Source: Campylobacter_A concisus_Y
GTDB lineage: Bacteria; Campylobacterota; Campylobacteria; Campylobacterales; Campylobacteraceae
Reading direction: 5' to 3'
Assembly (NCBI RefSeq): GCF_902460415.1
Contig: NZ_CABPTY010000004.1
Coordinates: forward strand, 62,001 to 126,000
Length of the DNA stretch: 64,000 bases
In this document: positions 42,645-52,052 of the stretch, piece after piece
Layout of the letters: every line of letters begins with the position of its first letter
Numbering within the stretch: position 1 is the first letter of the stretch
Notes under the pieces: generated by a model
The model's input: the letters and a program-made list of their open reading frames with translations, nothing else
Databases searched by the model: none
Told to the model about the DNA's origin: nothing
Program-made: the position numbers and the translations under genes

Positions 42645-43394
42645 TCAAAGATTATTTTTATAAATTTTTGCAGCATCGAGGTATTTTTTAAGGACATTTT
42701 GGCTTGCAAGAGCATCAAATTTACCCCACGCCACCTGCTTGCCAGCCTCGATTATTAGCACTTTTTGTGCTATCTTCATCGCACTTAAAATATCGTGCGT
42801 GATAAAAATAATGCCGATCTTTTCATCTAAGCTTAAAAGCAAATTTATGATCTTTTGCTTCGTCTCATTATCAAGCCCGCTTGTTATCTCGTCGCAGATT
42901 AGGATTTTTGGCTTTGAAAGAAGCGCTAGCAGTATCCCAACCCTTGTCGCCTCGCCGCCACTTAGTTGAGATGGATATTTTTCTAAAATTTCATCTTTTA
43001 AATTTAAATTTACCAAAAGCTCTTTGAGCTCATTTTCGCTAAAGCTAAGCTTAAGATACGACCTCACGTGAGCGATGGCAGTTTTTACTTTTAGCGCTGG
43101 ATTTAGGGCTTGTTTTTGGTTTTGCAAGATATATCTGATATCTTTTTTTAGCTCATTTTTGTCTGTGATCTCTTCACTGTTTATATAAATTTTGCCCCCG
43201 CTTTTTGGCTCGCTAGATGATATTAGCTTTGCAAGCGTGCTTTTGCCACTGCCACTTTGCCCCAAAATGGCTAAATTTTCGCCATCATCAAGCTCGCAAC
43301 TTATCCCCTCTAAAAGGTGCAGCACTTCAGCTCTAGCGTTAAAATGCTCCTTAAAGCTTAAACTTTTTGATACATTTTCAAGCCTTATTTTCAT
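42645..43394 (-). CDS. Nickel/peptide ABC importer, second ATPase (NikV-like)
   Basis: About 249 residues. Walker A GQSGSGKST, Q-loop LQNQKQALNP, signature LSGGEATR, Walker B ILICDEITSGLD, H-loop ITHD. The ATG (43394) overlaps the stop of the first ATPase gene (ATGA). Its Walker B region is nearly identical in DNA to that of the neighbouring paralogue. Confidence 0.88.
   Translation of the reverse strand: MKIRLENVSKSLSFKEHFNARAEVLHLLEGISCELDDGENLAILGQSGSGKSTLAKLISSSEPKSGGKIYINSEEITDKNELKKDIRYILQNQKQALNPALKVKTAIAHVRSYLKLSFSENELKELLVNLNLKDEILEKYPSQLSGGEATRVGILLALLSKPKILICDEITSGLDNETKQKIINLLLSLDEKIGIIFITHDILSAMKIAQKVLIIEAGKQVAWGKFDALASQNVLKKYLDAAKIYKNNL
42869..42901. repeat. 33-bp exact direct repeat between paralogous ATPase genes (copy 1)
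   Basis: Identical over 33 bases to 43546-43578, with 11 more matching bases after a two-base difference. It covers the Walker B and D-loop codons, including silent positions. Confidence 0.85.
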
Positions 43395-44071
43395 GCATTT
43401 TCCTTTAAATTTAGCCGCCCATCTCTCATCTGCCAAATCTCATCACTAAGATAGTTCGTTAGCGCCTCATCGTGAGAGATAAAGACGACGCTCATCTTAC
43501 CCTTTAAACTCTCCAAGATGCCCGCCACGTGGCTACCGCTAATGCTATCAAGCCCGCTTGTTATCTCGTCGCAGATTAAAATTTTTGGCTTTAAGCAAAG
43601 CGCAAGAGCGATCTGTACACGGCTCGCCTCGCCGCCACTTAGCTCGTATGAGTATTTGTGCCAGATGAGATTTGCATTACCCAGCCCAAACTCCCTAAAA
43701 TAAGCAAATGCAAGCTCTTTATTTGATTTATTATCGCCGCCAAGATAGGCGTTAAAATGATCGCCCACGTTTAAGAGCGGATGAAGACTGGCAACTGAGT
43801 TTTGAAAGATGAGCGCAGCGACCTTTTTTCGGTGCTCTTTTAGCTCATTGTGGCTAAGTTTTAAGATATCTTTTTTATAAATGCTAAATTTATCTGCCCT
43901 CACTCTAAAATCATCATCAAAAAGCTTTATTAAGCTCTTTGCAAAGAGCGATTTACCACTGCCACTTGCACCCGTGATACCTATAAATTTACCCTCACTC
44001 ATGGCAAAATCAAGCTCTCGCAAAAGCTTCTTATCCTTATAAAAAACGTTTAAATTTTTAATCTCTATCAT
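43391..44071 (-). CDS. Nickel/peptide ABC importer, first ATPase (NikW-like)
   Basis: About 226 residues starting MIEIKNLNVFYKDKKLLREL; a longer frame reaches 44167 but lies inside the permease gene. Walker A GASGSGKSL, Q-loop FQNSVASLHP, signature LSGGEASR, Walker B ILICDEITSGLD, H-loop ISHD. Overlaps the upstream permease gene by four bases. Confidence 0.88.
   Translation of the reverse strand: MIEIKNLNVFYKDKKLLRELDFAMSEGKFIGITGASGSGKSLFAKSLIKLFDDDFRVRADKFSIYKKDILKLSHNELKEHRKKVAALIFQNSVASLHPLLNVGDHFNAYLGGDNKSNKELAFAYFREFGLGNANLIWHKYSYELSGGEASRVQIALALCLKPKILICDEITSGLDSISGSHVAGILESLKGKMSVVFISHDEALTNYLSDEIWQMRDGRLNLKENA
43546..43578. repeat. 33-bp exact direct repeat between paralogous ATPase genes (copy 2)
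   Basis: Partner of 42869-42901 at the same codons of the first ATPase gene. Confidence 0.85.
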
Positions 44072-44868
44072 ATTTTTATATTGCCATTTTTTGAATTTGA
44101 CGTGATGATCGAGGTTGCAAGGATGAGCAAAAAGAGTGTCACGCCAGGGAAAAGCACCATCCACCAAGAGCCGAGAAAAAGCGCCTCTTTGCTCTCATTT
44201 AGCATGATGCCAAGGCTTATTTTATTTGCGTCGCTACCCACGCCAAAAAAGCCAAGCGTGGCCTCCATGACGACAGCGTTTATCGCGTTTATGCCAAAGA
44301 TACTAACTATTAGATGCTTTAAATTTGGCAAAATTTCAAAGCAGATAAGACTAAATTTACCAGCTCCATTTATTACGGCTTGCTCGGCGTAGTCGCACTT
44401 TTTACTAAGTCTTAAATTTTGCATAAAAACTTTTGCGCCCTGCATGAACGAGCAAATGGCGATGATAAACGAGGTGATAAGCAGATCTCCGCTACTAAAT
44501 GAGCTAAAAAGCATGATAAAAACGATGTTTGGTATGCTTAAAAATGCATCAAGTCCCTTATCAAAAAGGCTCTCGCAAACTCTGCTCTTACTCGTGCCAA
44601 AATATGCATAGATGAGCGAAAAAAGCGTCGTTAAAAAGCCAGCTAAAAGCAAGATAAGAAGCGAGTTTTTAAGCGCGTAGGCAACTCTTATGAGATTGTC
44701 CCTGCCTAGGATGTCAGTGCCAAAGATATGCTCGCTACTTGGGGCTAAATTTACCGCCATAAAGTCAGTAAAATTTGGCTCAAATTTAGAGAAAAATGGC
44801 GTCACAAAGGCAAATGCAACAAGCGCTAAAAAGACAAAACAGGCTAGGAAAAATATGACTTTTCTCAT
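44068..44868 (-). CDS. Nickel/peptide ABC importer permease (NikX/DppC-like)
   Basis: 266 residues, about six membrane helices, with GTDILGRDNLIRVAYALKNS, the typical DppC/NikC start, and the EAA-type region CDYAEQAVINGAGKFSLICF. Overlaps the partner permease gene by four bases. Confidence 0.88.
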   Translation of the reverse strand: MRKVIFFLACFVFLALVAFAFVTPFFSKFEPNFTDFMAVNLAPSSEHIFGTDILGRDNLIRVAYALKNSLLILLLAGFLTTLFSLIYAYFGTSKSRVCESLFDKGLDAFLSIPNIVFIMLFSSFSSGDLLITSFIIAICSFMQGAKVFMQNLRLSKKCDYAEQAVINGAGKFSLICFEILPNLKHLIVSIFGINAINAVVMEATLGFFGVGSDANKISLGIMLNESKEALFLGSWWMVLFPGVTLFLLILATSIITSNSKNGNIKI

Positions 44869-45803
44869 AAATTTCTCTTATCTGCCAAGATAGCGAAAAT
44901 TTTTGCTAGTAAATTTGCAAAAACGACAAAAATGGCTGTTAGCAAAATGGTTGCAAGTGCGACTGGATAGTCTTTGGCGATCACTGCATCAAGACTTAGT
45001 TTGCCTATGCCCGGAAATGAAAAAATACTCTCAATGACGTACGAGCCAGCAAAAACGCCAGCCACAAGTGTGGCGAAATAATAAACCATATCGGTGCTTG
45101 CGTGCTTTATGGCAAAGAGATAAATTTTGCCACGTCCCAAGCCTCTAGCGTGAGCCGTCTGGATAAAGTCAGTATTTAGGCTTTGATTTAGCCTGTCTCT
45201 TACAAATTTCACATTTGCACCAAGGTGTGGCAAGATGATGGCAAGCGTTGGCAAGATGATAAATTTAGCCCCAACGCCGCTAGATCCTAGCTTGTTTGCC
45301 CCAGAGCTTGGTAGCAAATTTAGATAGACGCTAAAGATCGCTATTAGCACAAGAGCGATGTAAAAATGCGGCAGTGATGCCAGCAAAAAGGAGCTAAAAT
45401 TTATAAAGATATCGGCAAATTTATTTTTATAAATGGCGCTTAAAAGCCCCAAGAAAAAGGACAAAAAAACTATCAGAAAAAATGAGGCAAAAAACAAAAT
45501 AAGCGAGTTTAAAAGCCTCTCTTTAATGAGTAAAAAAACACTTGCCCCACTTACAAAGCTAGTGCCAAAGTCCCCTGTGAGAAAGCGAGCTAGCCATCTA
45601 AAATACTGCACAAAAAAGCCATCTTTTAGCCCCAAATTTTCTAAAATTTGCTCTTTTATAGCCACGCTCATCGCCTCACTTCGCAAAAACATCGCGTCAG
45701 TGACATTTCCTGGCAAAAAGTATATGAGCAAAAATAGAAAAAATGAGATGAAAAACAGCAACCCAAGGCTTGAGATCGCTGTTTTCAAAATGGCTCTAAA
45801 CAA
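44865..45803 (-). CDS. Nickel/peptide ABC importer permease (NikY/DppB-like)
   Basis: 312 residues. N-terminal helix, LGLKDGFFVQYFRWLARFLT and GDFGTSF are hallmarks of DppB/NikB permeases; EAA loop TDFIQTAHARGLGRGKIYLF. Located between the binding protein and the second permease. Confidence 0.9.
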   Translation of the reverse strand: MFRAILKTAISSLGLLFFISFFLFLLIYFLPGNVTDAMFLRSEAMSVAIKEQILENLGLKDGFFVQYFRWLARFLTGDFGTSFVSGASVFLLIKERLLNSLILFFASFFLIVFLSFFLGLLSAIYKNKFADIFINFSSFLLASLPHFYIALVLIAIFSVYLNLLPSSGANKLGSSGVGAKFIILPTLAIILPHLGANVKFVRDRLNQSLNTDFIQTAHARGLGRGKIYLFAIKHASTDMVYYFATLVAGVFAGSYVIESIFSFPGIGKLSLDAVIAKDYPVALATILLTAIFVVFANLLAKIFAILADKRNL

Positions 45804-45815
45804 AGTTTTTATCCA

Positions 45816-47348
45816 CTATTTTACTTGCCACTCTCTTATGTTCCATAAAAATCCAGCCCCATGGTGACCTAAAATTTGCGTTTTTATGCCTGAAATTTTG
45901 TTGTTAAAAACGAGCGGATAGTCGAGATAGGCTATAAAAATGTAAGGTGGATTTTCAAAAAGTGCTTTTAGAAATTCTTTGTAGTATTTTTTCCTAAGCT
46001 CCACGTCCTTTGTATATCTCGCGTTTTTTAAGGCAAGATCGACGTTTGCGTCCTTGTAGTGGCTAAAATTCCAGCCATTTTCATTGACATCGATGTCTGC
46101 AAATCCACCAAAAATTCTATACGTGTGAAAATCTGGGTCAAACGGGCTTCCCCAGCCAATAATAAAGCTATCAACCTCGCTTATGCTAAAGGCTGTTCTT
46201 GGCTTTGCGTAGGCCTTGGCTCTCACGCCAAATTTATTTAGCTCACTGCTTAAAATTTTGGCTAGATTGACCCTTAAGATGTCGTTATTAAAAGCGTAGA
46301 TGTCAAAGCCAAGTTCCTTGCCGTCCTTTTCAAAAAAGCCAGCCTTGTTTTTCTTAAAGCCGCTCTTTTCAAGCAGCTCCCTAGCCTTTTGCGGATCGTA
46401 GCTAAATTTAAACTCGCTGTCGTTTGCAAAGCTTTTTTCTATCGGATTGTTCGCTACGCTTGCATATCCGTGAAATAGTTTTTTAACGATCTCATCTTTA
46501 TTGACCGCGTAGTTTAGGGCGATCCTTACATTTTTATCTTGAAAAAGAGGATCATTAAAGTTAAACATCAAAGCTCTATAGTCCGCACTTTTAAATTTAA
46601 GCAAGCTTAATTTTTTATCATCTTTTATGAAATTTACGCCAGTTGGAGAGATGAGCGCAACATCGATCTCGCCACTTTTAAGCCCAACGAGCCTTAAATT
46701 TTCATCACCAACAATTTTAAAAAATACCCTTTTTATCTTTGGCTCACCCTTGTAAAATTTATCATTTGCCACAAACTCCAAACTCTCATCTTTTTTCCAC
46801 TTTACAAGCTTGTATGCGCCAGTGCCGATGGGTGCCTCGTTAAATTTATCAGTTGAGATATCTTTACCTTTTAAAATGTGCTCAGGCAAAACACCAAAAC
46901 TAAGTGCGTCAAGAAATGGTGGAAAAGGCTCATTAAGCGTAATCTTTACTTTATAATCACCTAAAATTTCAACACTTTTTACCACTTCATAATTTGAGAT
47001 AGCAGGCGCGTTTAGCTTCTTATCTTGAGCCGCTTCGATAGTAAATTTAATGTCTTTTGCGCTAAATTTCACCCCATCATGCCAAAAAGCATCATCTCTT
47101 AGCTCAAAAATATACTCCAACCCATCATTGCTTACTTGCCAAGACTTCGCAAGCTCTGGTACGATGTTGCTATTTTCATCATGGCTCGTAAGCCCCGAAA
47201 AAACGAGTGAAAGCGTAGGATCGTGATCCTCATCGTAGAGTGGATTTATACGAGGTGTTTGCTCCTCGATAGCGACCACGACTTTACTCTCATTTGCGTA
47301 AAGATAGGTGCTAAACAACAAGAAAAATACAAATAAAATTTTCTTCAT
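45816..47348 (-). CDS. Periplasmic nickel/peptide-binding protein (NikZ-like)
   Basis: About 510 residues, SBP family 5: signal peptide ending ...STYLYANE, then LVFSGLTSHDENSNIVPELA and DAFWHDGVKFSAKDIKFTIE, typical of DppA/NikA. A His-His pair near the C-terminus (ILGHHGAGFLW, about residues 495-496) is reminiscent of the metal-histidine-coordinating His of C. jejuni NikZ as I recall, favouring nickel over peptides. Start ATG 47348 has AAGGGG 6 bases upstream; the preceding in-frame GTG is less likely. Confidence 0.8.
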   Translation of the reverse strand: MKKILFVFFLLFSTYLYANESKVVVAIEEQTPRINPLYDEDHDPTLSLVFSGLTSHDENSNIVPELAKSWQVSNDGLEYIFELRDDAFWHDGVKFSAKDIKFTIEAAQDKKLNAPAISNYEVVKSVEILGDYKVKITLNEPFPPFLDALSFGVLPEHILKGKDISTDKFNEAPIGTGAYKLVKWKKDESLEFVANDKFYKGEPKIKRVFFKIVGDENLRLVGLKSGEIDVALISPTGVNFIKDDKKLSLLKFKSADYRALMFNFNDPLFQDKNVRIALNYAVNKDEIVKKLFHGYASVANNPIEKSFANDSEFKFSYDPQKARELLEKSGFKKNKAGFFEKDGKELGFDIYAFNNDILRVNLAKILSSELNKFGVRAKAYAKPRTAFSISEVDSFIIGWGSPFDPDFHTYRIFGGFADIDVNENGWNFSHYKDANVDLALKNARYTKDVELRKKYYKEFLKALFENPPYIFIAYLDYPLVFNNKISGIKTQILGHHGAGFLWNIREWQVK

Positions 47349-47385
47349 CACAATCCCCTTTGTTTAAAAATATTTCTGCATAGTA

Positions 47386-47398
47386 ATACGAATCGTAT
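47386..47398. promoter_or_regulatory. Palindrome upstream of the nickel-type importer
   Basis: ATACGA-A-TCGTAT, a perfect 6-bp inverted repeat around one base, 38 bases before the binding-protein ATG and in the expected promoter region. It could be an operator; it does not match the NikR consensus that I know. Confidence 0.4.
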
Positions 47399-47520
47399 AA
47401 AAGTGTTATTAAGCTAAATGTAAATTTATAGTATAGAAGTTTTAAATTTCTAACTATCTTTTAACCTTTTTTGAAGTAAAATCTCTCCCTATTTTAGACA
47501 ACAACAAGGCAAATTTTACA

Positions 47521-50500
47521 ATGAAGAAAAATAAAAAAACAGCACTTATTTCAGCCATCTGCGTAGTTTCACTTTTAGTTATTTATACTATTCTTGGATT
47601 TTTTGGAGTACCTTATGGCATTAAAAATATCGCTCCAAAGTATCTAAAAGACTACAACGCAACACTTTTTGTAAAAGAGGCTAAATTTAATCCATTTACC
47701 TTTGAGCTAAATGCCACAAATACCGAGCTAAACACTACTTCGCCACTTTTTAGCACAAAGCAAATCGACATCAAGCTAAAGCCATTTTCTATCTTTAAAA
47801 AATTAGTTGAAGTTGATATTTTTAGGCTTCAAGAGCCAAATGTCAAAATTTTACGAGATAAAAATTCAAAATTTAACTTTAGCAATTTTATAAGCGACGA
47901 TAACGCAACTACCGAAGATAACAGCACTAGCTCTATAAATTTTGCCTTAAATAACGCAAAAATCATCAAAGGCTCATTTTCATATAGCGATCAAAACCTC
48001 ACAAATCCATTTAACGTAAGCTTTGATGATATAAACTACGAGCTAAACTCTCTAAATACGAAGAAAAATAGTGCAGGTAGCCACATCTTTGACTCAAACT
48101 CGAGCTTAGCTCACAAGATCGATCTAAATGGCGATATCAAGCTAAACCCCCTAAAAATCGAGGGCAATATCAGCATAAAGAACTTTAGTATCGATCCAGT
48201 GGCGATTAGCTTTATCGATAATGACACACTAAATCTTAAAAATGCGGTCATAAATTTAGGAATAAATTACGCTTTAATTGCCGACGAGAACGCTACAAAT
48301 ATAAATTTAAAGGATAGCTTTTTAAATGTAAAATCGCTAAACATAGATGAGGGCAAAAACGAACTAAGCCTTGGTGAGCTAGAGCTTCCAAAATTTGATC
48401 TATCAAGTAAAATAGCAGACAAGATAGATGCTAAATTAGAGTTAAATGCCATAAATTTAAGCGATGTTTCATTTAAAAATGCAATAACAGCAAGCTTAAA
48501 ATCACTAAATTTAAACGATATTTCGCTTTTAGCAAATTTAAATGAAAAAAGTGAGCTAAATGCGACAGCTGCACTAAATAGCATAAATGCAAATGCCCTA
48601 AAAATAGACGAAATCAGTAAAAATTTAGTAAATCTAAAAGATATAAATGCCTCAAATTTAAATGCAAATTTAGCAAATAACAAAACAGCTCTCACGCTTG
48701 AAAAAATAGCGTTTGATGGTATCAATGCTCCACTTAGTAAAAATGCGAATGCAAATGTGACAGGGGCCAAATTCTCAAACATTAGCTTTATCCAAGATAC
48801 TAATAAAAGCCTTGCAACTCTTGATGAGCTTAGTATAAATGGCATAAATTTAAAGGCAAAAAATAAAGAAATTTTAGATATCGCTGACGTGCTGACAAAA
48901 ACGATCAAATTTGATATTTTAAATATGGCTTTGAGTGCTGAGAATATCGATGTAAATAGACCAAAATTTAACTCGGAGTTAAATGATAGCGGCTTAAGCG
49001 CGATAAACCAGCTTGGACTTGGTGAGCAAGAGCCAGCAAAAACAGCCAATCATCGCACTAAAACTAAAAAAGAGAATACATCAGCTTCAAAAAGCAAAGA
49101 GAGTGAGTTTAAATTTGACATAAAAAATATCAATGTAAATAACGCCAATATCGCTTTGACGCATCTTTTTGAAGGCGAGAAGATCGCTCATAAATTTGAT
49201 AATTTGTTTGTAAAAATAGCAAATTTAAGTAGCGATTTTAGTAAGCCATTTGACGCAAAAGTGGATATGAAAAGCTCGCAAAAGCTAAATTTAGACCTAA
49301 CCTCAAAGATCAAACTTGAACCACTTGATATAACTGCTAAAATCAAACTTGAAGATAAAAATTTGCCAAAATATTTTGCCTACGCAAAGCCATTTTTAGA
49401 GGCAGATCTTTCAAGTGGAGAGATGAACGCAGATGCCCAGCTTCACTATACAAAAGATATAAAAGCGGACGCAAAGCTTAGCGTAAAAGATATTAGATTA
49501 GATGATAAAAATAAAGAAAAGCTAATCGCGTTTAAAAGTTTAGATGTAGATAAAATTTCACTTTTTAAAGATAATCTTGAAATTACTGGAGTTGCTTTAA
49601 ATTCACCATTTATCAAGGCTCATCTAAGCAAAGAGCGTGAATTTAATCTAAGCAAAATCGTAAAAGAAGATAAAAGCAAAGCCCAAAGTGAGCAAAAAAC
49701 TGAGAGCAAAAAGGCAGCTATTAAAAAAGATGACGAGCTAAATTTTAGTATCAAAAATTTCTCACTTAACAACGGCGAGGTTGATTTTTCAGATGCGTCA
49801 CTATTTATGCCATTTGCTACAAAGATTTCAAATCTAAATGGCAAGCTAACCGACATTGATAAAAAACGTCCAAGTTCTGGCGAGTTCAAAGGCACAGTTG
49901 GTAAAAACGGTTTTTCTCAGATTACAGCAAAACTATTTCCTTTTGAGCTAAAGCAAAATACCGATATTAAGCTTGATTTTAAAGATATCGATCTAATCGA
50001 TATAACACCATATAGTGGGCAATTTTTGGGTTATAAAATAAAAAAAGGTAAGTTAAATTTAAATCTAAATTATAGCGTTGTTGATTCAAAACTAAACGGC
50101 TCAAATCTTATAAATTTTGACACACTCACACTTGGAGAAAAGGTTGATTCAAAAGATGCTGTAAATTTGCCACTTTCGCTTGCTATATCGATATTAAGCG
50201 ATCAAAATAATCAAATAAATATCGACCTACCAGTTGAGGGGAATTTAGACGATCCTGACTTTAAATATGGCGGTGTCATTTGGGCTGCTGTTAAAAAACT
50301 CTTTGCAGACATTACGTTAGCTCCGTTTAGATTTTTGGGTAATGCTCTAGGGCTTGGCGGCAAGGATCTTAGCTCTATTGATTTTCTTGCTGGAAGTAGC
50401 GAGCTAATAAGCTCAGAAGCACCAAAAATAGCTGATTTTATAAAATTAACTACTGCAAAGCCTATGATGAAACTTAGCATCACGCCTACTTACTCCGAAA

Positions 50501-50829
50501 TAGATGTGCTCTACTTTAAAGAAAAAAAGCTTGATCAAAAGATAAATCAAATAATCGCCTCAAGTGGCAAAGATTATATCACTGTGCTAAATTCTCTCGT
50601 TCCAAACGCTAAAGATAAAAGCGATAAAGCCTTAAGAGAAGAGGCAATAAAAGCTATCGAAGTGGATAAGGAAAAGCTGGTTGAGCTAGCAAATGAGCGT
50701 GCAAATGCAGTAAAAGAAGCACTCATAAAGGCTGGGCTTGAGACTGGTCGCATAAATGTAAATGATGCAACAAGCTCAGAACCTAAGCAAAACACCTATA
50801 CAAGCGTGCTTATGGGAGTGGCGAACTAA
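47521..50829 (+). CDS. AsmA-like/DUF748 family large membrane-anchored protein
   Basis: 1102 residues. N-terminal membrane helix (ALISAICVVSLLVIYTILGF), then a very long repetitive beta-rich periplasmic domain rich in Asn, Lys and Leu with DUF748 segments (LKPFSIFKKLVEVDIFRLQE, FDTLTLGEKVDSKDAVNLPL, ISILSDQNNQINIDLPVEG). It ends with an OmpA-like tail (LKPMMKLSITPT-type segment, then ERANAVKEALIKAG). Related AsmA/TamB/YhdP proteins are thought to bridge the periplasm and move phospholipids. A possible -10 (TAAAAT, 47477-47482) lies 38 bases upstream. Confidence 0.82.
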   Translation: MKKNKKTALISAICVVSLLVIYTILGFFGVPYGIKNIAPKYLKDYNATLFVKEAKFNPFTFELNATNTELNTTSPLFSTKQIDIKLKPFSIFKKLVEVDIFRLQEPNVKILRDKNSKFNFSNFISDDNATTEDNSTSSINFALNNAKIIKGSFSYSDQNLTNPFNVSFDDINYELNSLNTKKNSAGSHIFDSNSSLAHKIDLNGDIKLNPLKIEGNISIKNFSIDPVAISFIDNDTLNLKNAVINLGINYALIADENATNINLKDSFLNVKSLNIDEGKNELSLGELELPKFDLSSKIADKIDAKLELNAINLSDVSFKNAITASLKSLNLNDISLLANLNEKSELNATAALNSINANALKIDEISKNLVNLKDINASNLNANLANNKTALTLEKIAFDGINAPLSKNANANVTGAKFSNISFIQDTNKSLATLDELSINGINLKAKNKEILDIADVLTKTIKFDILNMALSAENIDVNRPKFNSELNDSGLSAINQLGLGEQEPAKTANHRTKTKKENTSASKSKESEFKFDIKNINVNNANIALTHLFEGEKIAHKFDNLFVKIANLSSDFSKPFDAKVDMKSSQKLNLDLTSKIKLEPLDITAKIKLEDKNLPKYFAYAKPFLEADLSSGEMNADAQLHYTKDIKADAKLSVKDIRLDDKNKEKLIAFKSLDVDKISLFKDNLEITGVALNSPFIKAHLSKEREFNLSKIVKEDKSKAQSEQKTESKKAAIKKDDELNFSIKNFSLNNGEVDFSDASLFMPFATKISNLNGKLTDIDKKRPSSGEFKGTVGKNGFSQITAKLFPFELKQNTDIKLDFKDIDLIDITPYSGQFLGYKIKKGKLNLNLNYSVVDSKLNGSNLINFDTLTLGEKVDSKDAVNLPLSLAISILSDQNNQINIDLPVEGNLDDPDFKYGGVIWAAVKKLFADITLAPFRFLGNALGLGGKDLSSIDFLAGSSELISSEAPKIADFIKLTTAKPMMKLSITPTYSEIDVLYFKEKKLDQKINQIIASSGKDYITVLNSLVPNAKDKSDKALREEAIKAIEVDKEKLVELANERANAVKEALIKAGLETGRINVNDATSSEPKQNTYTSVLMGVAN

Positions 50830-51230
50830 ATTTCATTTATTTCGCTGCTTCTTGCGTTGTAAACAAACCAGCTAAGAAGCATGAGCATCATAAATGCGCC
50901 AAAGACTAGGCTTGCGTAAAAATATAAGCTAAAGCCTTCACCTAGTAAATTTGCATTGTGAAGAGCGATCATAACGCCAGCAAGTGAAATTAAATATCCA
51001 ATTAGCTTGATGATAAAAATTTTTGGATTTACAAGGATGAGTAAAAGCCCGCAAAGCATGACACTAAGGGCTATTTGTAAATTTAAAATGTCAGCTTGAG
51101 CATTTGAGCCAAATGTCAAAAAACCAAGCAAAAATATGACTAAAAACATCAAAACAGCATAAACTGCCCTGCTTCGTCCAAAGCTATACATAAAGCAAAC
51201 AAAGCCTTTGTTATGTTTGTTGTAGTCCAT
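50826..51230 (-). CDS. Hypothetical four-helix membrane protein
   Basis: 134 residues with four hydrophobic segments (VYAVLMFLVIFLLGFLTFG, LQIALSVMLCGLLLIL, LIGYLISLAGVMIALH, LYFYASLVFGAFMMLMLL). GGAGCG precedes the ATG. Convergent with the DUF748 gene with a 4-base overlap. No family assigned. Confidence 0.75.
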   Translation of the reverse strand: MDYNKHNKGFVCFMYSFGRSRAVYAVLMFLVIFLLGFLTFGSNAQADILNLQIALSVMLCGLLLILVNPKIFIIKLIGYLISLAGVMIALHNANLLGEGFSLYFYASLVFGAFMMLMLLSWFVYNARSSEINEI

Positions 51231-51345
51231 TTTTCGCTCCTATGTAACAAGTTCTTGTATTTTAATGCCAAATTCTTAAATAAAGGCTTTAATCTGAAAT
51301 TTCACTCATTTTGGCTAATATTTTACATCTTAAAAAGGAGCAACA

Positions 51346-51549
51346 ATGCCTTATGTTAATATCAAAATAGCAGGCCCAGAGCCGACAAAAGAGCAAAAAG
51401 ATCAAGTTTTTAAAGAAGTAACCGAGACACTTGTAAGAGTGCTTGGCAAGAAAAAAGAGGCGGTTATGATTTTCATAGAAACTCATGATGCTAGCAACAT
51501 CGGCGTAGGTGGCGAAAGCGTAGAAGATAAGAGAAAGGTGATAAAATGA
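51346..51549 (+). CDS. 4-oxalocrotonate tautomerase-like protein (DmpI type)
   Basis: 67 residues, the length of the 4-OT family. Pro is residue 2 (MPYVNIKIAG) and becomes the catalytic N-terminal proline after Met removal. Physiological substrate unknown. AAAAGGAG stands 6 bases before the ATG; its end overlaps the bcp ATG by four bases. Confidence 0.9.
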   Translation: MPYVNIKIAGPEPTKEQKDQVFKEVTETLVRVLGKKKEAVMIFIETHDASNIGVGGESVEDKRKVIK

Positions 51550-52043
51550 GCGAATTTAGCAAAGCAGACTTAGAAAGAAAGATAACGCTTGAGGTTGGCG
51601 ATAAAGCGCCAGAGTTTGAAGCGCTAAATCAAGATGGCGTAAAGGTCGCACTAAAGGACTTTATAGGCAAAAACGTAGTGCTTTACTTCTACCCAAAGGA
51701 TAACACCCCAGGCTGCACGACTGAGGCTTGCGAATTTAGCGCAAACTACGATCAGTTTATCAAAAATGACACAGTTATCATCGGCGTTAGCCCAGATAGT
51801 GTGAAATCTCACGTTGGCTTTATTGCAAAGCAAAATTTAAAGCACATTCTATTAAGCGATGAGGATAAAGAAATTTCAAAGCTTTATGGTGTTTGGCAAG
51901 TTAAGAAAAACTACGGCAAAGAGTATCTTGGTATCGCAAGAAGCACATTTGTGATCGGCAAAGACGGCAAGATAGCTAAAATTTACAAAAGCGTAAAAGC
52001 CAAAGACCACGCTGCAAAGGTGCTAGCTGATCTTGTAAAATAA
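51546..52043 (+). CDS. bcp: Thiol peroxidase Bcp (peroxiredoxin)
   Basis: 165 residues. The TPGCTTEACEFSANY motif has the peroxidatic Cys and, five residues on, the resolving Cys of the BCP/PrxQ class. Reduces hydroperoxides with thioredoxin; trxA/trxB lie elsewhere in the window. Confidence 0.94.
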   Translation: MSEFSKADLERKITLEVGDKAPEFEALNQDGVKVALKDFIGKNVVLYFYPKDNTPGCTTEACEFSANYDQFIKNDTVIIGVSPDSVKSHVGFIAKQNLKHILLSDEDKEISKLYGVWQVKKNYGKEYLGIARSTFVIGKDGKIAKIYKSVKAKDHAAKVLADLVK

Positions 52044-52052
52044 GGAGCAAAG

